Below, one piece after another: positions 8,786-17,605 of a stretch of DNA of 64,000 nt. Made by a program: the position numbers and the translations under genes. Origin of the DNA: Bacillota bacterium (GTDB taxonomy: Bacteria > Bacillota_I > Bacilli_A > Erysipelotrichales > Erysipelotrichaceae). The number at the start of each line of letters is the position of its first letter. Position 1 is the first letter of the stretch. The DNA is taken from NCBI GenBank assembly GCA_023388995.1, contig JAEWFD010000040.1, positions 62,001 to 126,000 of the forward strand. The letters run 5' to 3'. Under the pieces are notes generated by a model that saw only the letters and a list, made by a program, of their open reading frames with translations, ran no database searches and was not told the origin of the DNA.

Positions 8786-9175
8786 ATGGATCAAATTGAA
8801 AACAACGCATATTTCTGGCAGAAATTAGATTCCTTGTATTATTCTTCATCGGTGGTGATTGAACGTCCGAAATATTCCAAGCACCCAAAACATCCAGACA
8901 TGACGTATCCGGTAGATTACGGGTACTTGAGTGAAACGATTGCCAGTGATGGATCACAAATCGATGTATTTTTCGGAAGTGCCAGCACCAAGCAAATCAA
9001 TGCCATTGCTGTTTCATCGGATATCTTGAAACGGGATTGCGAAGTGAAATTGCTGATTGGCTGTACAACGGAAGAAGAAAAAGATATTATGCATATGCTG
9101 AACGTAACGGATTATCAAAAAGCGATTTTGGTTCGACGCAGCAGCGATACTTCAAATTGGGGCGTAACAGAATAG
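8786..9175 (+). CDS. Small inorganic-pyrophosphatase-like protein
   Basis: 129 aa, AGGAG 7 bp before the ATG. The segment YPVDYGYL followed by DGSQIDVFFG matches the N-terminal half of family I soluble pyrophosphatases (YPVxYGY...DGDPxDVLV). It is shorter than the usual ~175 aa, and the middle Asp of the DGDxxD metal motif is replaced (DGSQID). I cannot see the downstream acidic metal ligands. It may be a reduced homolog with altered or lost hydrolase activity. Monocistronic: own promoter and terminator. Confidence 0.65.
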   Translation: MDQIENNAYFWQKLDSLYYSSSVVIERPKYSKHPKHPDMTYPVDYGYLSETIASDGSQIDVFFGSASTKQINAIAVSSDILKRDCEVKLLIGCTTEEEKDIMHMLNVTDYQKAILVRRSSDTSNWGVTE

Positions 9176-9221
9176 ATGTAACCTGACAGGTTAAAAGATG
9201 TTCTGATCATTTGAAAATATG

Positions 9222-9253
9222 AAAGCGGGATCTGAGTTCCGCTTTTCTTTATT
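9222..9253 (+). terminator. Rho-independent terminator
   Basis: AAAGCGG / CCGCTTT stem with a 10-nt loop followed by a T-rich tract (TTTTCTTTATTT), between the pyrophosphatase-like gene and vanR. Confidence 0.7.
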
Positions 9254-9269
9254 TCATTAGGACCTATTC

Positions 9270-9299
9270 GTCATAATCTATGGTATTATATGGCATGAC
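9270..9299 (+). promoter_or_regulatory. vanR promoter region with flanking GTCAT/ATGAC inverted repeat
   Basis: An extended -10 (TGGTATTAT, 9281-9289) lies about 30 bp upstream of the vanR start and is flanked by GTCAT (9270-9274) and ATGAC (9295-9299). The repeat could be part of a VanR binding site; the arms are short, so this is tentative. Confidence 0.35.
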
Positions 9300-9319
9300 A
9301 AGGATAAGGAGGTGCATCT

Positions 9320-10018
9320 ATGGCTGAGCAGATATTAATCGTGGATGATGAAACAGCCATCGCAGATTTGATGGAAGTTTATCTGAAAAATGAGGGCTAC
9401 CACGTTTTGAAATGTAGCAGTGCATCAGAAGCACTGCAGCAGATTGCGCACGAAACAATCAGCCTTGGTATTTTAGATGTGATGCTTCCTGACATGGACG
9501 GCTTCACATTGTGTCAGAAAATTCGTGAAACATATTTGTTCCCTATTATCATGTTGACAGCTAAAATAGAAGATATGGATAAAATAATGGGATTGACGCT
9601 AGGGGCTGATGACTATATCACAAAGCCTTTTAATCCTTTGGAAGTCATGGCTCGCGTGAAAACCCAGCTGCGACGCTATAAACGCTACAATACAGCAGAT
9701 AATGCGATGCAAGATAAGGATGAGATTGATATCCGCGGACTCCATATTTCCAAAAAGAGTCACACTTGCATGTTGAATGCAAAAGAATTGGCTTTGACAC
9801 CGATTGAGTTTCATATTCTTTGGTACCTTTGCGAGCGCAAAGGAAGGGTTGTTTCTTCCGAAGAGTTGTTTGAAGCTGTTTGGAGCGAGAAATACTTGGA
9901 TAACAATAATACAGTTATGGCGCATATCGCGCGCCTGCGGGAAAAGATGCAGGAACCTGCGCGCAAGCCGAAATTTATAAAAACAGTCTGGGGTGTTGGC
10001 TATAAAATCGAATCGTGA
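9320..10018 (+). CDS. vanR: VanR-type response regulator (OmpR family)
   Basis: 232 aa, RBS AAGGAGG. Receiver domain residues ~1-120 with acidic pocket (VDDE), phospho-acceptor Asp in LDVMLPDMDG and conserved Lys in DYITKPF; winged-helix DNA-binding domain ~135-230 (LTPIEFHILWYL, TVMAHIARLREKM, VWGVGYKI). Identity as VanR rests on its position ahead of vanS and the vanW-G-XY-T genes. It is expected to activate the resistance genes when phosphorylated by VanS. Confidence 0.88.
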   Translation: MAEQILIVDDETAIADLMEVYLKNEGYHVLKCSSASEALQQIAHETISLGILDVMLPDMDGFTLCQKIRETYLFPIIMLTAKIEDMDKIMGLTLGADDYITKPFNPLEVMARVKTQLRRYKRYNTADNAMQDKDEIDIRGLHISKKSHTCMLNAKELALTPIEFHILWYLCERKGRVVSSEELFEAVWSEKYLDNNNTVMAHIARLREKMQEPARKPKFIKTVWGVGYKIES

Positions 10019-11120
10019 ACAAATGAATCGTCTGCGGCGCAGTCAGCTTTCAAGACAGCTGCTAATGCAATATGGAATTACCTTGATTGGATTTGTCGTG
10101 GTTTGTGTGATTTTGTTTTTTTCAGCGGCGTATCTTTATTCGCAATATTCCTTTCAATCGTATGATTTCATCTATATTCTGGCTCAGCTTTATGCCCGCT
10201 ATTTTCTTTTTTTCAATGCCTTGATTTTTCTGATTGGCTGGGTCATCATTACTTATTATTTTATTTCTAAACCATTGCATTATTTAGATGAAGTCGTACA
10301 TGCAGCACAGCAGCTTACCAAGCAGCCTAATGAGCCGGTCAATCTGTCTCATGAATTGCGAGGTACAGAAGATGAGCTGAATTTGCTGCGCATTCAGGCG
10401 ATACGGAGCGCTGCCGCTGCGAAAGATGCAGAGCAGCGGAAACATGATCTTATTGTGTATCTGGCTCATGACTTAAAAACACCGCTGACCAGCATTATCG
10501 GATATTTGACATTGCTTCAGGATGAACCGCATCTTTCACAGGAAATGCGAGCTCGCTATACCGGCATTGCGCTGAGCAAGGCCGAGCGTCTGGAAGATCT
10601 CATCAATGAATTTTTTGAGATTACAAGATTTAATTTAGCTTCTTTGCAATTGGAACTTGAGCGCACCAATCTCAGCAGGATGCTGGACCAGATTTTGAGT
10701 GAATTTACGCCGATTCTGGCTGAGAAAGAACTGCAGTGGCTTTCAGCGATTGAACCAAATGTAGAACTTGTTTGTGATCCTAATAAGCTGGAACGGGTAT
10801 TTGACAATTTGCTTCGCAATGCAATCAATTATGCTTATGCCAAGAGCACTATCAGCGTGCAGATGCATCAGCAGGAGCAGCAAGTTGCCATTGTGATCCG
10901 CAATCAAGGAAAAACAATTCCGGTAGATAAGCTGGAAAAAATCTTTGAGCAATTTTTCAGACTGGATGCATCGCGATCGGCAGCAACCGGAGGTGCCGGA
11001 TTGGGTCTTGCTATTTCGAAGGAGATTGTGGAATTGCACCAAGGATCAATCAAAGCTGAGAGTGCAGAGGAAAGCATTACGTTTACAGTACTGCTGCCTT
11101 TGACTGTCAGAAAATCGTAA
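9993..11120 (+). CDS. vanS: VanS-type sensor histidine kinase
   Basis: 375 aa from TTG 9993, inside vanR; ATG 10023 is an alternative start giving 365 aa, and neither has a strong RBS. Two membrane segments (~30-55 and ~70-90) enclose a very short external loop, as in VanS sensors that detect glycopeptide without a large sensor domain. A linker/HAMP region follows, then the H-box YLAHDLKTPLTSIIGYL, N-box NLLRNAINYAY and G-box GGAGLGLAISKEIVELHQG. It should phosphorylate VanR. A strong hairpin follows the gene. Confidence 0.87.
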   Translation: MLAIKSNREQMNRLRRSQLSRQLLMQYGITLIGFVVVCVILFFSAAYLYSQYSFQSYDFIYILAQLYARYFLFFNALIFLIGWVIITYYFISKPLHYLDEVVHAAQQLTKQPNEPVNLSHELRGTEDELNLLRIQAIRSAAAAKDAEQRKHDLIVYLAHDLKTPLTSIIGYLTLLQDEPHLSQEMRARYTGIALSKAERLEDLINEFFEITRFNLASLQLELERTNLSRMLDQILSEFTPILAEKELQWLSAIEPNVELVCDPNKLERVFDNLLRNAINYAYAKSTISVQMHQQEQQVAIVIRNQGKTIPVDKLEKIFEQFFRLDASRSAATGGAGLGLAISKEIVELHQGSIKAESAEESITFTVLLPLTVRKS

Positions 11121-11141
11121 GAATTTGTTCAGGAAAATATA

Positions 11142-11171
11142 TTGTTTTTGAAAGTAGAAGCGAACGTATAA
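11142..11171 (+). promoter_or_regulatory. Candidate promoter for vanW-G-XY-T
   Basis: TTGTTT (11142-11147), 18-bp spacer, GTATAA (11166-11171). A start near 11178 would fall inside the left arm of the following hairpin. Match to consensus is moderate. Confidence 0.35.
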
Positions 11172-11218
11172 AACACCTTGTTTTGATACCATTAAGAGGA
11201 TCAAGACAGGGTGTTTTT
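11171..11218 (+). terminator. Long hairpin with T-run between vanS and vanW (terminator or attenuator)
   Basis: Left arm 11171-11187 pairs with 11200-11216 over 17 positions, two of them G-U, with a 12-nt loop; TTTTT ends at 11218. It separates the regulatory pair from the resistance genes, 20 bp before the vanW start codon. Confidence 0.7.
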
Positions 11219-11237
11219 ATATGCCCCCGGGAGAAGT

Positions 11238-12074
11238 ATGATGAAACGAAAACGAATCACACAACGATTTCCATGGCTGCTTCCGCTGCGAACAAGGCAG
11301 CGGCGGTTCTGTTTTTATTTGAAGATGAGCATAGATGGGCGGAAGTATTGCAACACGAGAAAAAAGCAGCAGCTGCCTGTTCTTGTTTTTAAAGCAGATA
11401 GTCCGCTGTACAACCGCAATACCGGCTGCGACATGTTGTACCAGGAAAACAAGGTGTTTAATCTCAAGCTTGCAGCGGCGGCGATCAATCAGATGCTGAT
11501 CCGCCCCGGCGAAACGTTTTCCTTCTGCAAAGCAACAAGAAATGCTGATAAGAAGATTGCATATAAAAAAGGTTTAACGGTGATGGACGGGAAGCTAACG
11601 ACTACGTATGGCGGAGGACTGTGCCAGCTTACAAACTTGCTGTTTTGGCTATTCTTGCATTCGCCGCTTACGATTGTGGAACGGCATGGTCATAAAAGCA
11701 AGGAATTTCCTGAACCTTCCAAGGAATTGCCGATTGGTGTGGATGCTACCATGTATGAAGGCTGGCTGGATCTGAAAGTACAAAACAATACGGATCAAAC
11801 CTTTCAGATTCAGTTTGCATTTGATCAAGAAGTGATCACCGGTCGTTTATTTGCTTCTTTTGATGATGAAATTACATACAAAATTGAAAACAGAAATCTG
11901 CATTACCGCAGGCAGGAAGGAAAGATTTTGGAAGAGGTAGATGTCATCCAAAAGCAGTTCTCAGCAGAAGGTATTTGTCTTGCAATCAAGAAACTTTACC
12001 AAAACAAATGTGAGATTGGCTATGCGCTGCCGGAAACCATATCCATCCAGGGAAAGGACAACATCAATGAATAA
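11238..12074 (+). CDS. vanW: VanW family protein
   Basis: 278 aa from ATG 11238 (or ATG 11241, which has better spacing to GGGAG). The VanW domain is clear: FNLKLAAAAINQMLIRPGET, FSFCKATRNADKKIAYKKG, TTYGGGLCQLTNLLFWLFLH and IVERHGHKSKEFPEP. The N-terminus is basic (MMKRKRITQRF) without a convincing signal peptide. VanW accompanies vanB and vanG clusters but its biochemical function is not established. It overlaps vanG by 8 bp and is the first gene of the resistance operon proper. Confidence 0.9.
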   Translation: MMKRKRITQRFPWLLPLRTRQRRFCFYLKMSIDGRKYCNTRKKQQLPVLVFKADSPLYNRNTGCDMLYQENKVFNLKLAAAAINQMLIRPGETFSFCKATRNADKKIAYKKGLTVMDGKLTTTYGGGLCQLTNLLFWLFLHSPLTIVERHGHKSKEFPEPSKELPIGVDATMYEGWLDLKVQNNTDQTFQIQFAFDQEVITGRLFASFDDEITYKIENRNLHYRRQEGKILEEVDVIQKQFSAEGICLAIKKLYQNKCEIGYALPETISIQGKDNINE

Positions 12075-13119
12075 GTTAAATGTAATGGTTTTTTTTGGAG
12101 GATGTTCCTCCGAATATAGTGTATCTTTGGCATCGGCTTTTGCGGTGCTCAGCAATTTAAATCCAGCAATCTGCAACCCCATTCCAATCGGCATAACCAG
12201 ACAAGGGAAGTGGTATTATTTTCAAGGTGAATTCACAAAGATTAAACAAGATATCTGGGCGAACAGCGATGATTGCATCCCGGCTATGTTGTCATTGGAA
12301 CCCAAAGAACATACGTTGTTCTTATTCGAAAAAAGCGGGGTAAGATCCATATCGGTGGATGTTGCATTTCCGGTGCTTCATGGGAAAAATGGCGAAGATG
12401 GAACTATCCAAGGGGCCATTGCTCTGGCAGAAATTCCGCTTGCCGGATGCGGAGTGCTGTCTTCTGCACTCTGCATGGATAAAGATCGTGCCCATAAGAT
12501 GGTAAGCAACGCCGGTGTTTGTACTGCGAAGGCATTCGTAGTGGATAAAACAACATCGAAGCAAAAACTGCTGGAATTGGCAGAAACAGTAGGCTATCCA
12601 TTGTTTGTGAAACCGGTAAAAGCAGGTTCTTCTTATGGCATCACGAAGGTATTTGAGGACAAAGCATTGCACAAGGCGATTGATCTTGCATTCCAATATG
12701 ATGAGCATGTACTGATAGAAGAGAATATTACAGGATTTGAGGTTGGCTGCGCGATACTGGGAACCGATGCGTTATGCATCGGAGAAGTAGATGAAATTGA
12801 GCTTTCCGCAGATGGATTTTTTGATTTCACCGAGAAGTATACACTGAACACATCCAAAATTCATGTCCCTGCACGGATCAGTCAGGCCAAAGCCGATGAG
12901 GTGAAGGAAACGGCACAGCGGATTTATCGTGCGCTGGGATGTTCAGGATTCGCTCGTGTAGATTTGTTTCTGACGCCTTCCGGCGAGATTGTGTTTAATG
13001 AAGTAAATACGATTCCGGGATTTACGGAGCATAGCCGCTTTCCGGGTATGATGCGAGCTGCCGGTTATTCATTCCAAGAAATTCTTGATTGCATCATCAA
13101 ACAGGCGGTCGACGCATGA
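12067..13119 (+). CDS. vanG: D-alanine--D-serine ligase, VanG type
   Basis: 350 aa from ATG 12067, inside the vanW 3' end; the frame is open further upstream but this start matches the family N-terminus MNKLNVMVFFGGCSSEYSVS. ATP-grasp ligase of the Ddl family with HGKNGEDGTIQG, LFVKPVKAGSSYGITKV and FNEVNTIPGFT. The omega-loop segment EKYTLNTSKIHVPARI is of the D-Ala-D-Ser ligase type rather than the YDYxxKY type of D-Ala-D-Ala ligases. It makes the D-Ala-D-Ser terminus that lowers vancomycin affinity. Overlaps vanXY by ATGA. Confidence 0.92.
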   Translation: MNKLNVMVFFGGCSSEYSVSLASAFAVLSNLNPAICNPIPIGITRQGKWYYFQGEFTKIKQDIWANSDDCIPAMLSLEPKEHTLFLFEKSGVRSISVDVAFPVLHGKNGEDGTIQGAIALAEIPLAGCGVLSSALCMDKDRAHKMVSNAGVCTAKAFVVDKTTSKQKLLELAETVGYPLFVKPVKAGSSYGITKVFEDKALHKAIDLAFQYDEHVLIEENITGFEVGCAILGTDALCIGEVDEIELSADGFFDFTEKYTLNTSKIHVPARISQAKADEVKETAQRIYRALGCSGFARVDLFLTPSGEIVFNEVNTIPGFTEHSRFPGMMRAAGYSFQEILDCIIKQAVDA

Positions 13120-13877
13120 ATACCATCTATTTGCCAAAAGAAAAAATGTATGCCGGAAATTTGATACTGGTGAATCGTGAGTATGCCTATGTTCCTGGTG
13201 AGCAGGACACAAATATGTTGCTGCCTGCTTGGGAGTCACTACCGTCTGTTCAGCTGCACCAGCGTGCCGCTATTTTACTCAATCAGCTGATGCAGGATAT
13301 CAAGGGCTGGGAAGCCATTCTTCCGGTGAGCGGCTGGCGCTCTGTTCCGGAACAGCAGGGTATTTGGGATCAAACAAGCAAAGAAAGAGGTCATGAATTT
13401 ACGGCAACCTATGTTGCACGTCCCGGGCATAGTGAACATCATACCGGGCTGGCGATTGATCTAGGTTTAAACAGCGACTGCATCGATCCAATTTGTCCTT
13501 CTTTTCCATACAGCGGTATTTGCCAGGTTTTTCGCCAGCATGCAGCGAAGTATGGATTTGTAGAACGCTATTTGAAAGGAAAGGAACAGATAACGGATAT
13601 TGGCCATGAACCATGGCATTTCCGCTATGTTGGTGCAGGGCATGCCCACATCATGAATGCGCATGGGTTTGTGCTGGAAGAATATATTTCATATATCAAG
13701 CAATTTACCTATCTGGAAAAACCATATCAAATGCAGCTTGGCCAGCAAGTATTGGAAATCAGCTATTTGCCGGCCGATAGGGAAGACGATACCAAATTAG
13801 ACCTTGATCCTGTGATGCCTTATACCATTTCCGGCAACAACCTGGATGGCTTTGTGATCACGCAGTGGAGGATGTGA
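13116..13877 (+). CDS. vanXY: D,D-dipeptidase/D,D-carboxypeptidase VanXY type
   Basis: 253 aa from ATG 13116, overlapping the vanG stop (ATGA). M15 zinc peptidase signatures are present: HSEHHTGLAIDLG (zinc His and Asp of SxHxxGxAxD) and the second zinc motif EPWHFRYVG with the catalytic Glu before W-H. No signal peptide or membrane anchor, as in cytoplasmic VanXY enzymes that remove D-Ala-D-Ala and trim pentapeptide ending in D-Ala. It acts with vanG and vanT. The vanT gene begins 1 bp downstream. Confidence 0.92.
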   Translation: MNTIYLPKEKMYAGNLILVNREYAYVPGEQDTNMLLPAWESLPSVQLHQRAAILLNQLMQDIKGWEAILPVSGWRSVPEQQGIWDQTSKERGHEFTATYVARPGHSEHHTGLAIDLGLNSDCIDPICPSFPYSGICQVFRQHAAKYGFVERYLKGKEQITDIGHEPWHFRYVGAGHAHIMNAHGFVLEEYISYIKQFTYLEKPYQMQLGQQVLEISYLPADREDDTKLDLDPVMPYTISGNNLDGFVITQWRM

Positions 13878-13878
13878 A

Positions 13879-16017
13879 ATGAATGCCAAACAATATCGGG
13901 GACTGGACATATTTCGGGTATTTGCGGCAGTTTTGGTAATTGCCAATCATACGGCGCCGCTTATCTCCTATCATCCATCTGCCAATTTCTTTGTTACGCG
14001 AATTCTGGCAAGACTCGCTGTTCCATTCTTTTTTATGGTTACCGGCCAGTTTGTTCTCAGTGATCTGCTAGTCTATGCACAGAGCAGCAACAAGGTACGA
14101 GAGTATCTTAAAAAGACAATGCTGGTCTATGGCGGTGCAATGTTGCTTTATTTGCCCATCGGCATTTATGCCGGCATCTATCAAAAGCTAACGATTGAAA
14201 GTGCAATCCGGTTACTGCTGTTTGATGGTACATTTTACCATTTGTGGTACTTCCCAGCGAGTATGCTAGGCATCTTGCTGCTTGTTTGGCTGCGCAAATG
14301 GCTGAGCATCCGCAGCATGTTTATGCTATGCAGTGTTTTATATGGAATTGGATTGCTGGGAGACAGTTATTATGGACTCATCCCGCACGGAACAGCGCTT
14401 TATAATGGATACGAATATGCCTTCCAGCTTTTTTCATATACCCGTAATGGTCTTTTCTTTGCACCGTTGTTTTTGCTTCTGGGAGCGGCGGCGGGACAGA
14501 AAGAATCTTTGCTGAAAACGCAGCAGTTAACATTTGGTTTTTTGATTTCTTTCTTGTTGTTGACAGCAGAAGCATATCTGGTCTATCAACAGGGATTGTC
14601 TCGTCATGATAGCATGTATGTCATGTTAATTCCTGCAATGATCTTTTTATATCAAGCTCTTTTATCGTGGAAAGGCAAGGCCATTGTGCGGCTGCGCTCA
14701 TTTACGAGTATCATCTATATCATCCATCCCGCAATGATTGTAGCGTTTCGGGGAATTGTGAAATTGCTTGATGCAGAAGAGTTGCTGGTTCATCACAGCT
14801 TGATTCAGTTTTTCGTTGTTACAGGGAGTACGATGCTTGCTGCTTTTGTGTTAACATTCTTGCCTAAATGGCGCAAGAAAGAGCAATTCCAATATGGCAG
14901 AGCCTGGATAGAATTGGATTTGCAGGCTTTAAAACAGAATGTGAGGGTGCTTCGCTCCTGTTTGCCTGCCGGGTGCAAGCTGATGCCTGCCATCAAAGCG
15001 AATGCATATGGACATGGAGCTGTTTTGATAGCGCGAAAACTGGCACAATTAGGAGTGGATGCTTTTTGCGTGGCCTGCATTGAGGAAGCAATTGAACTCC
15101 GAAAGAACGGCATACATGGTGAGATACTGATATTGGGATACACGCATCCAAAGCAATTCTCATTACTGCAGCACTATCGTCTGACACAAACAGTTGTGGA
15201 TTATCCTTATGCAAAAGAATTAAATCAGTACGGTAAAAAAATTCATGTTCATATTGCGATTGATACCGGGATGCATCGCTTAGGAGAACGATGTGAACAC
15301 ATCGATGAGATTTGTGCTATGTATGCAATGGATCATTTGATTGTAGATGGTATCTTTTCTCATTTGGCAGCTGCCGATGGCAGTACAAAGCGCGAACAAC
15401 AGTTTACGCAAAGTCAGATTGAAGCATGGAACCATGTGCTAGCAGCTTTGGAAGAGCGCGGCTGTTCTTCGAGGAAGCACTTGCTAGGCAGTTATGGCAT
15501 GTTTAACTATCCTGCACTGGCAGGGGATTATGTCCGCGTCGGTATTGCACTATATGGTGTTCTGAGCACGAAGTACGACAATGCAATTGAGCGTGCATTG
15601 CAACCGGTATTATCCTTGAAAGCACGTGTAGCAATAGTAAAACAGATCCATCAGCATGAATCTGTTGGCTACGGGATGGACTTCACTGCTGATCGTGATA
15701 TGAAAATCGCGACGATTGCGATTGGTTATGCAGATGGTCTTCCGCGCTCATTGTCAAATGGAGCAGGAGAAGTTTTGATTGGTGGTTGCAAGGCACCTAT
15801 CATTGGTCGCATCTGTATGGATCAGACTATAGTAGATGTTAGCGGCATCCCCGATGTGAATGCTGGCGATACTGCCATTTTATTGGGAGGAACAGGGGCA
15901 CATGCAATTCATGTCACTGATTGGGCAGAAAAGACCTGTTCTATTTCGAATGAAATCCTGAGTCGCTTAGGAAGCAGGCTGGATCGTAAGGTTATTTCTC
16001 AAACCATAAATATATGA
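13879..16017 (+). CDS. vanT: Membrane-bound serine racemase VanT type
   Basis: 712 aa. Residues ~1-335 form an acyltransferase-3-like membrane domain of about 10-11 segments (GLDIFRVFAAVLVIANHTAP at the N-terminus). Residues ~345-712 are an alanine-racemase fold: PLP Lys in MPAIKANAYGHGA, GILSH-like FSHLAAADG, GYADGLPRSLSNG and the second catalytic Tyr region SVGYGMDF. VanT supplies D-serine for VanG from L-serine, the membrane domain probably assisting L-Ser uptake. Full family length, no disruption. Last gene of the vanW-G-XY-T operon; no clear terminator follows. Confidence 0.92.
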   Translation: MNAKQYRGLDIFRVFAAVLVIANHTAPLISYHPSANFFVTRILARLAVPFFFMVTGQFVLSDLLVYAQSSNKVREYLKKTMLVYGGAMLLYLPIGIYAGIYQKLTIESAIRLLLFDGTFYHLWYFPASMLGILLLVWLRKWLSIRSMFMLCSVLYGIGLLGDSYYGLIPHGTALYNGYEYAFQLFSYTRNGLFFAPLFLLLGAAAGQKESLLKTQQLTFGFLISFLLLTAEAYLVYQQGLSRHDSMYVMLIPAMIFLYQALLSWKGKAIVRLRSFTSIIYIIHPAMIVAFRGIVKLLDAEELLVHHSLIQFFVVTGSTMLAAFVLTFLPKWRKKEQFQYGRAWIELDLQALKQNVRVLRSCLPAGCKLMPAIKANAYGHGAVLIARKLAQLGVDAFCVACIEEAIELRKNGIHGEILILGYTHPKQFSLLQHYRLTQTVVDYPYAKELNQYGKKIHVHIAIDTGMHRLGERCEHIDEICAMYAMDHLIVDGIFSHLAAADGSTKREQQFTQSQIEAWNHVLAALEERGCSSRKHLLGSYGMFNYPALAGDYVRVGIALYGVLSTKYDNAIERALQPVLSLKARVAIVKQIHQHESVGYGMDFTADRDMKIATIAIGYADGLPRSLSNGAGEVLIGGCKAPIIGRICMDQTIVDVSGIPDVNAGDTAILLGGTGAHAIHVTDWAEKTCSISNEILSRLGSRLDRKVISQTINI

Positions 16018-16055
16018 ATCGCTGACTAAAATTGGTTCAAATAAATTAGCTGGTG

Positions 16056-16064
16056 TGGTAGAAT
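16056..16064 (+). promoter_or_regulatory. Extended -10 promoter (TGGTAGAAT)
   Basis: TGG-TAGAAT lies between vanT and the polysaccharide deacetylase gene, 27 bp before its start, suggesting the deacetylase has its own promoter rather than belonging to the van operon. Confidence 0.4.
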
Positions 16065-16091
16065 AGTAAGAGTATAAAGTAGGTGATTCAT

Positions 16092-17027
16092 TTGAAGCTG
16101 ATGAAGTCCCAGCGTGAGAAGCGGTTATTTCAGTTAATGTGTTTGATTATTGGCTTCGTAATATCCATATTTTTGAATGGTACTCTACTTGTTGTATCCT
16201 ACTATCAACATACAAACAGCAATACCTTGCAAGAAGAGTTCCAAACTTGGAAAGAAGATAAAGACATGGAGCTGGTTGCTTATCAAGAGCAATTGGAAGA
16301 AATGAAAAGTAGTATGATTCTAATGCAGGAAGAAAAAAATCAGCTGCTGGCGCAAGTGAAGCAGACAACGGAAGTTTCAACGGGGGGGAATAAAGTTGCA
16401 TACTTGACCTTCGATGACGGTCCAACTGATTTAACACCAAAAATATTGGATGTATTGAAAGAATATGGTGTACATGCAACCTTTTTTGTGTTAGGCAGCA
16501 AAGTAAAACAACATCCGGAACTATTAAAACGGATGATTGAAGAAGGACATGCGATTGGAAACCATTCCAATACCCATCGTTATGAAAAGATGTATATATC
16601 GCTGGAAGCATTGCGCACTGAAATACAAGTTTGCAATGATGAAATTATGAAAGCTGCCGGTGTGCAGGCAACAGCATTCCGCTTTCCCGGCGGGTCCAGC
16701 AATTCAATGTTTCAGCGCTATGCCAAAGATGTTCCCCGCAGTGAATTTTTAAAACTGGTAGGAGACATGGGAATGGTCTATCATGACTGGAATGTCAGTT
16801 CTTTGGATGCATCGTATACTTCAGTTACCAAAGAGCAGATTGTCAATGCGGTAGTGCATGGTGCGGCCAATAAGAAGATGATTAATGTATTGATGCATGA
16901 TGTTAATAAGAATCAAGCAACGTTGCAAGCCTTGCCGATCATTATAGAGAAATTGCAGGAGCTGGGATATTCGATTGAGGCAATTACGTCTAACAGCGTT
17001 GCTGTCCAACATAAAATAGCATCGTAA
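16092..17027 (+). CDS. Membrane-anchored polysaccharide (peptidoglycan) deacetylase
   Basis: 311 aa from TTG 16092 (AGGTGA 5-6 bp upstream); GTG 16083 and ATG 16101 are in-frame alternatives. N-terminal membrane anchor (~12-35), a coiled-coil/helical linker (~40-95), then a NodB domain. Catalytic motifs are visible: LTFDDGPT with the base and metal Asp, GNHSNTHRY with the two metal His, and the RFPGG segment. Likely acts on cell-wall glycan outside the membrane. It directly follows the van operon but has a promoter of its own. Confidence 0.88.
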   Translation: MKLMKSQREKRLFQLMCLIIGFVISIFLNGTLLVVSYYQHTNSNTLQEEFQTWKEDKDMELVAYQEQLEEMKSSMILMQEEKNQLLAQVKQTTEVSTGGNKVAYLTFDDGPTDLTPKILDVLKEYGVHATFFVLGSKVKQHPELLKRMIEEGHAIGNHSNTHRYEKMYISLEALRTEIQVCNDEIMKAAGVQATAFRFPGGSSNSMFQRYAKDVPRSEFLKLVGDMGMVYHDWNVSSLDASYTSVTKEQIVNAVVHGAANKKMINVLMHDVNKNQATLQALPIIIEKLQELGYSIEAITSNSVAVQHKIAS

Positions 17028-17045
17028 GAAGAAAAGGAAGCAAAT

Positions 17046-17510
17046 ATGATGAAAAAAATTTGGTTGATTGGTGTTTTAGTTTTGATGGTGATCAGCGGCT
17101 GCAGCAAACAGAAAGAAAAACAGCTGGATATTGCAAAGGTCAGTGAAGATATAGAGAAGAACTATCAAGACACCATTATGGTAGAAATGACAGATTCCGA
17201 TTTTTTTGAAAAGTTTGAATTAGATCCAAGTCAAGTGAAGCAGCATTTCTATCAGTTTGCCTTTTTAGATGTCAGAGCAGACGAATTGGTGATGATCCAA
17301 GTGGCGGATAACTCTTTGGTAGAATCTATCAAAACCATTCTAACAACGCGCATGGAAGAATTGCGGGCAGAATTTGATCAATATATTCCAGAGCAAAAAG
17401 AGATTGTAGATCGTTCTATTATCTTTTCAGACGGTTCCTATGTATTTTTAATCGTCAGTCCGCAAGCAACACAAATTCAAGATTACATCATCAGCAAGTT
17501 CCATGAGTAA
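17046..17510 (+). CDS. DUF4358 family lipoprotein
   Basis: 154 aa (a second Met follows immediately). Signal peptide with lipobox VISGCS, then a ~125-residue domain with the DUF4358 pattern (MTDSDFFEKFELDPSQVK, a central FLDVRADELVMIQV strand and a C-terminal IQDYIISKF helix). Function of the family is unknown. It lies 18 bp after the deacetylase gene and is probably co-transcribed with it, so a role at the cell envelope is plausible but unproven. Confidence 0.75.
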   Translation: MMKKIWLIGVLVLMVISGCSKQKEKQLDIAKVSEDIEKNYQDTIMVEMTDSDFFEKFELDPSQVKQHFYQFAFLDVRADELVMIQVADNSLVESIKTILTTRMEELRAEFDQYIPEQKEIVDRSIIFSDGSYVFLIVSPQATQIQDYIISKFHE

Positions 17511-17605
17511 TTGCAAGATATGTATGTTTTTTGGTAATTTGTGGGACTTTGCTATCATAAATGCCAAGAAACAGTATAATGAGATGGAATGGTGTAGGAG
17601 GTATC

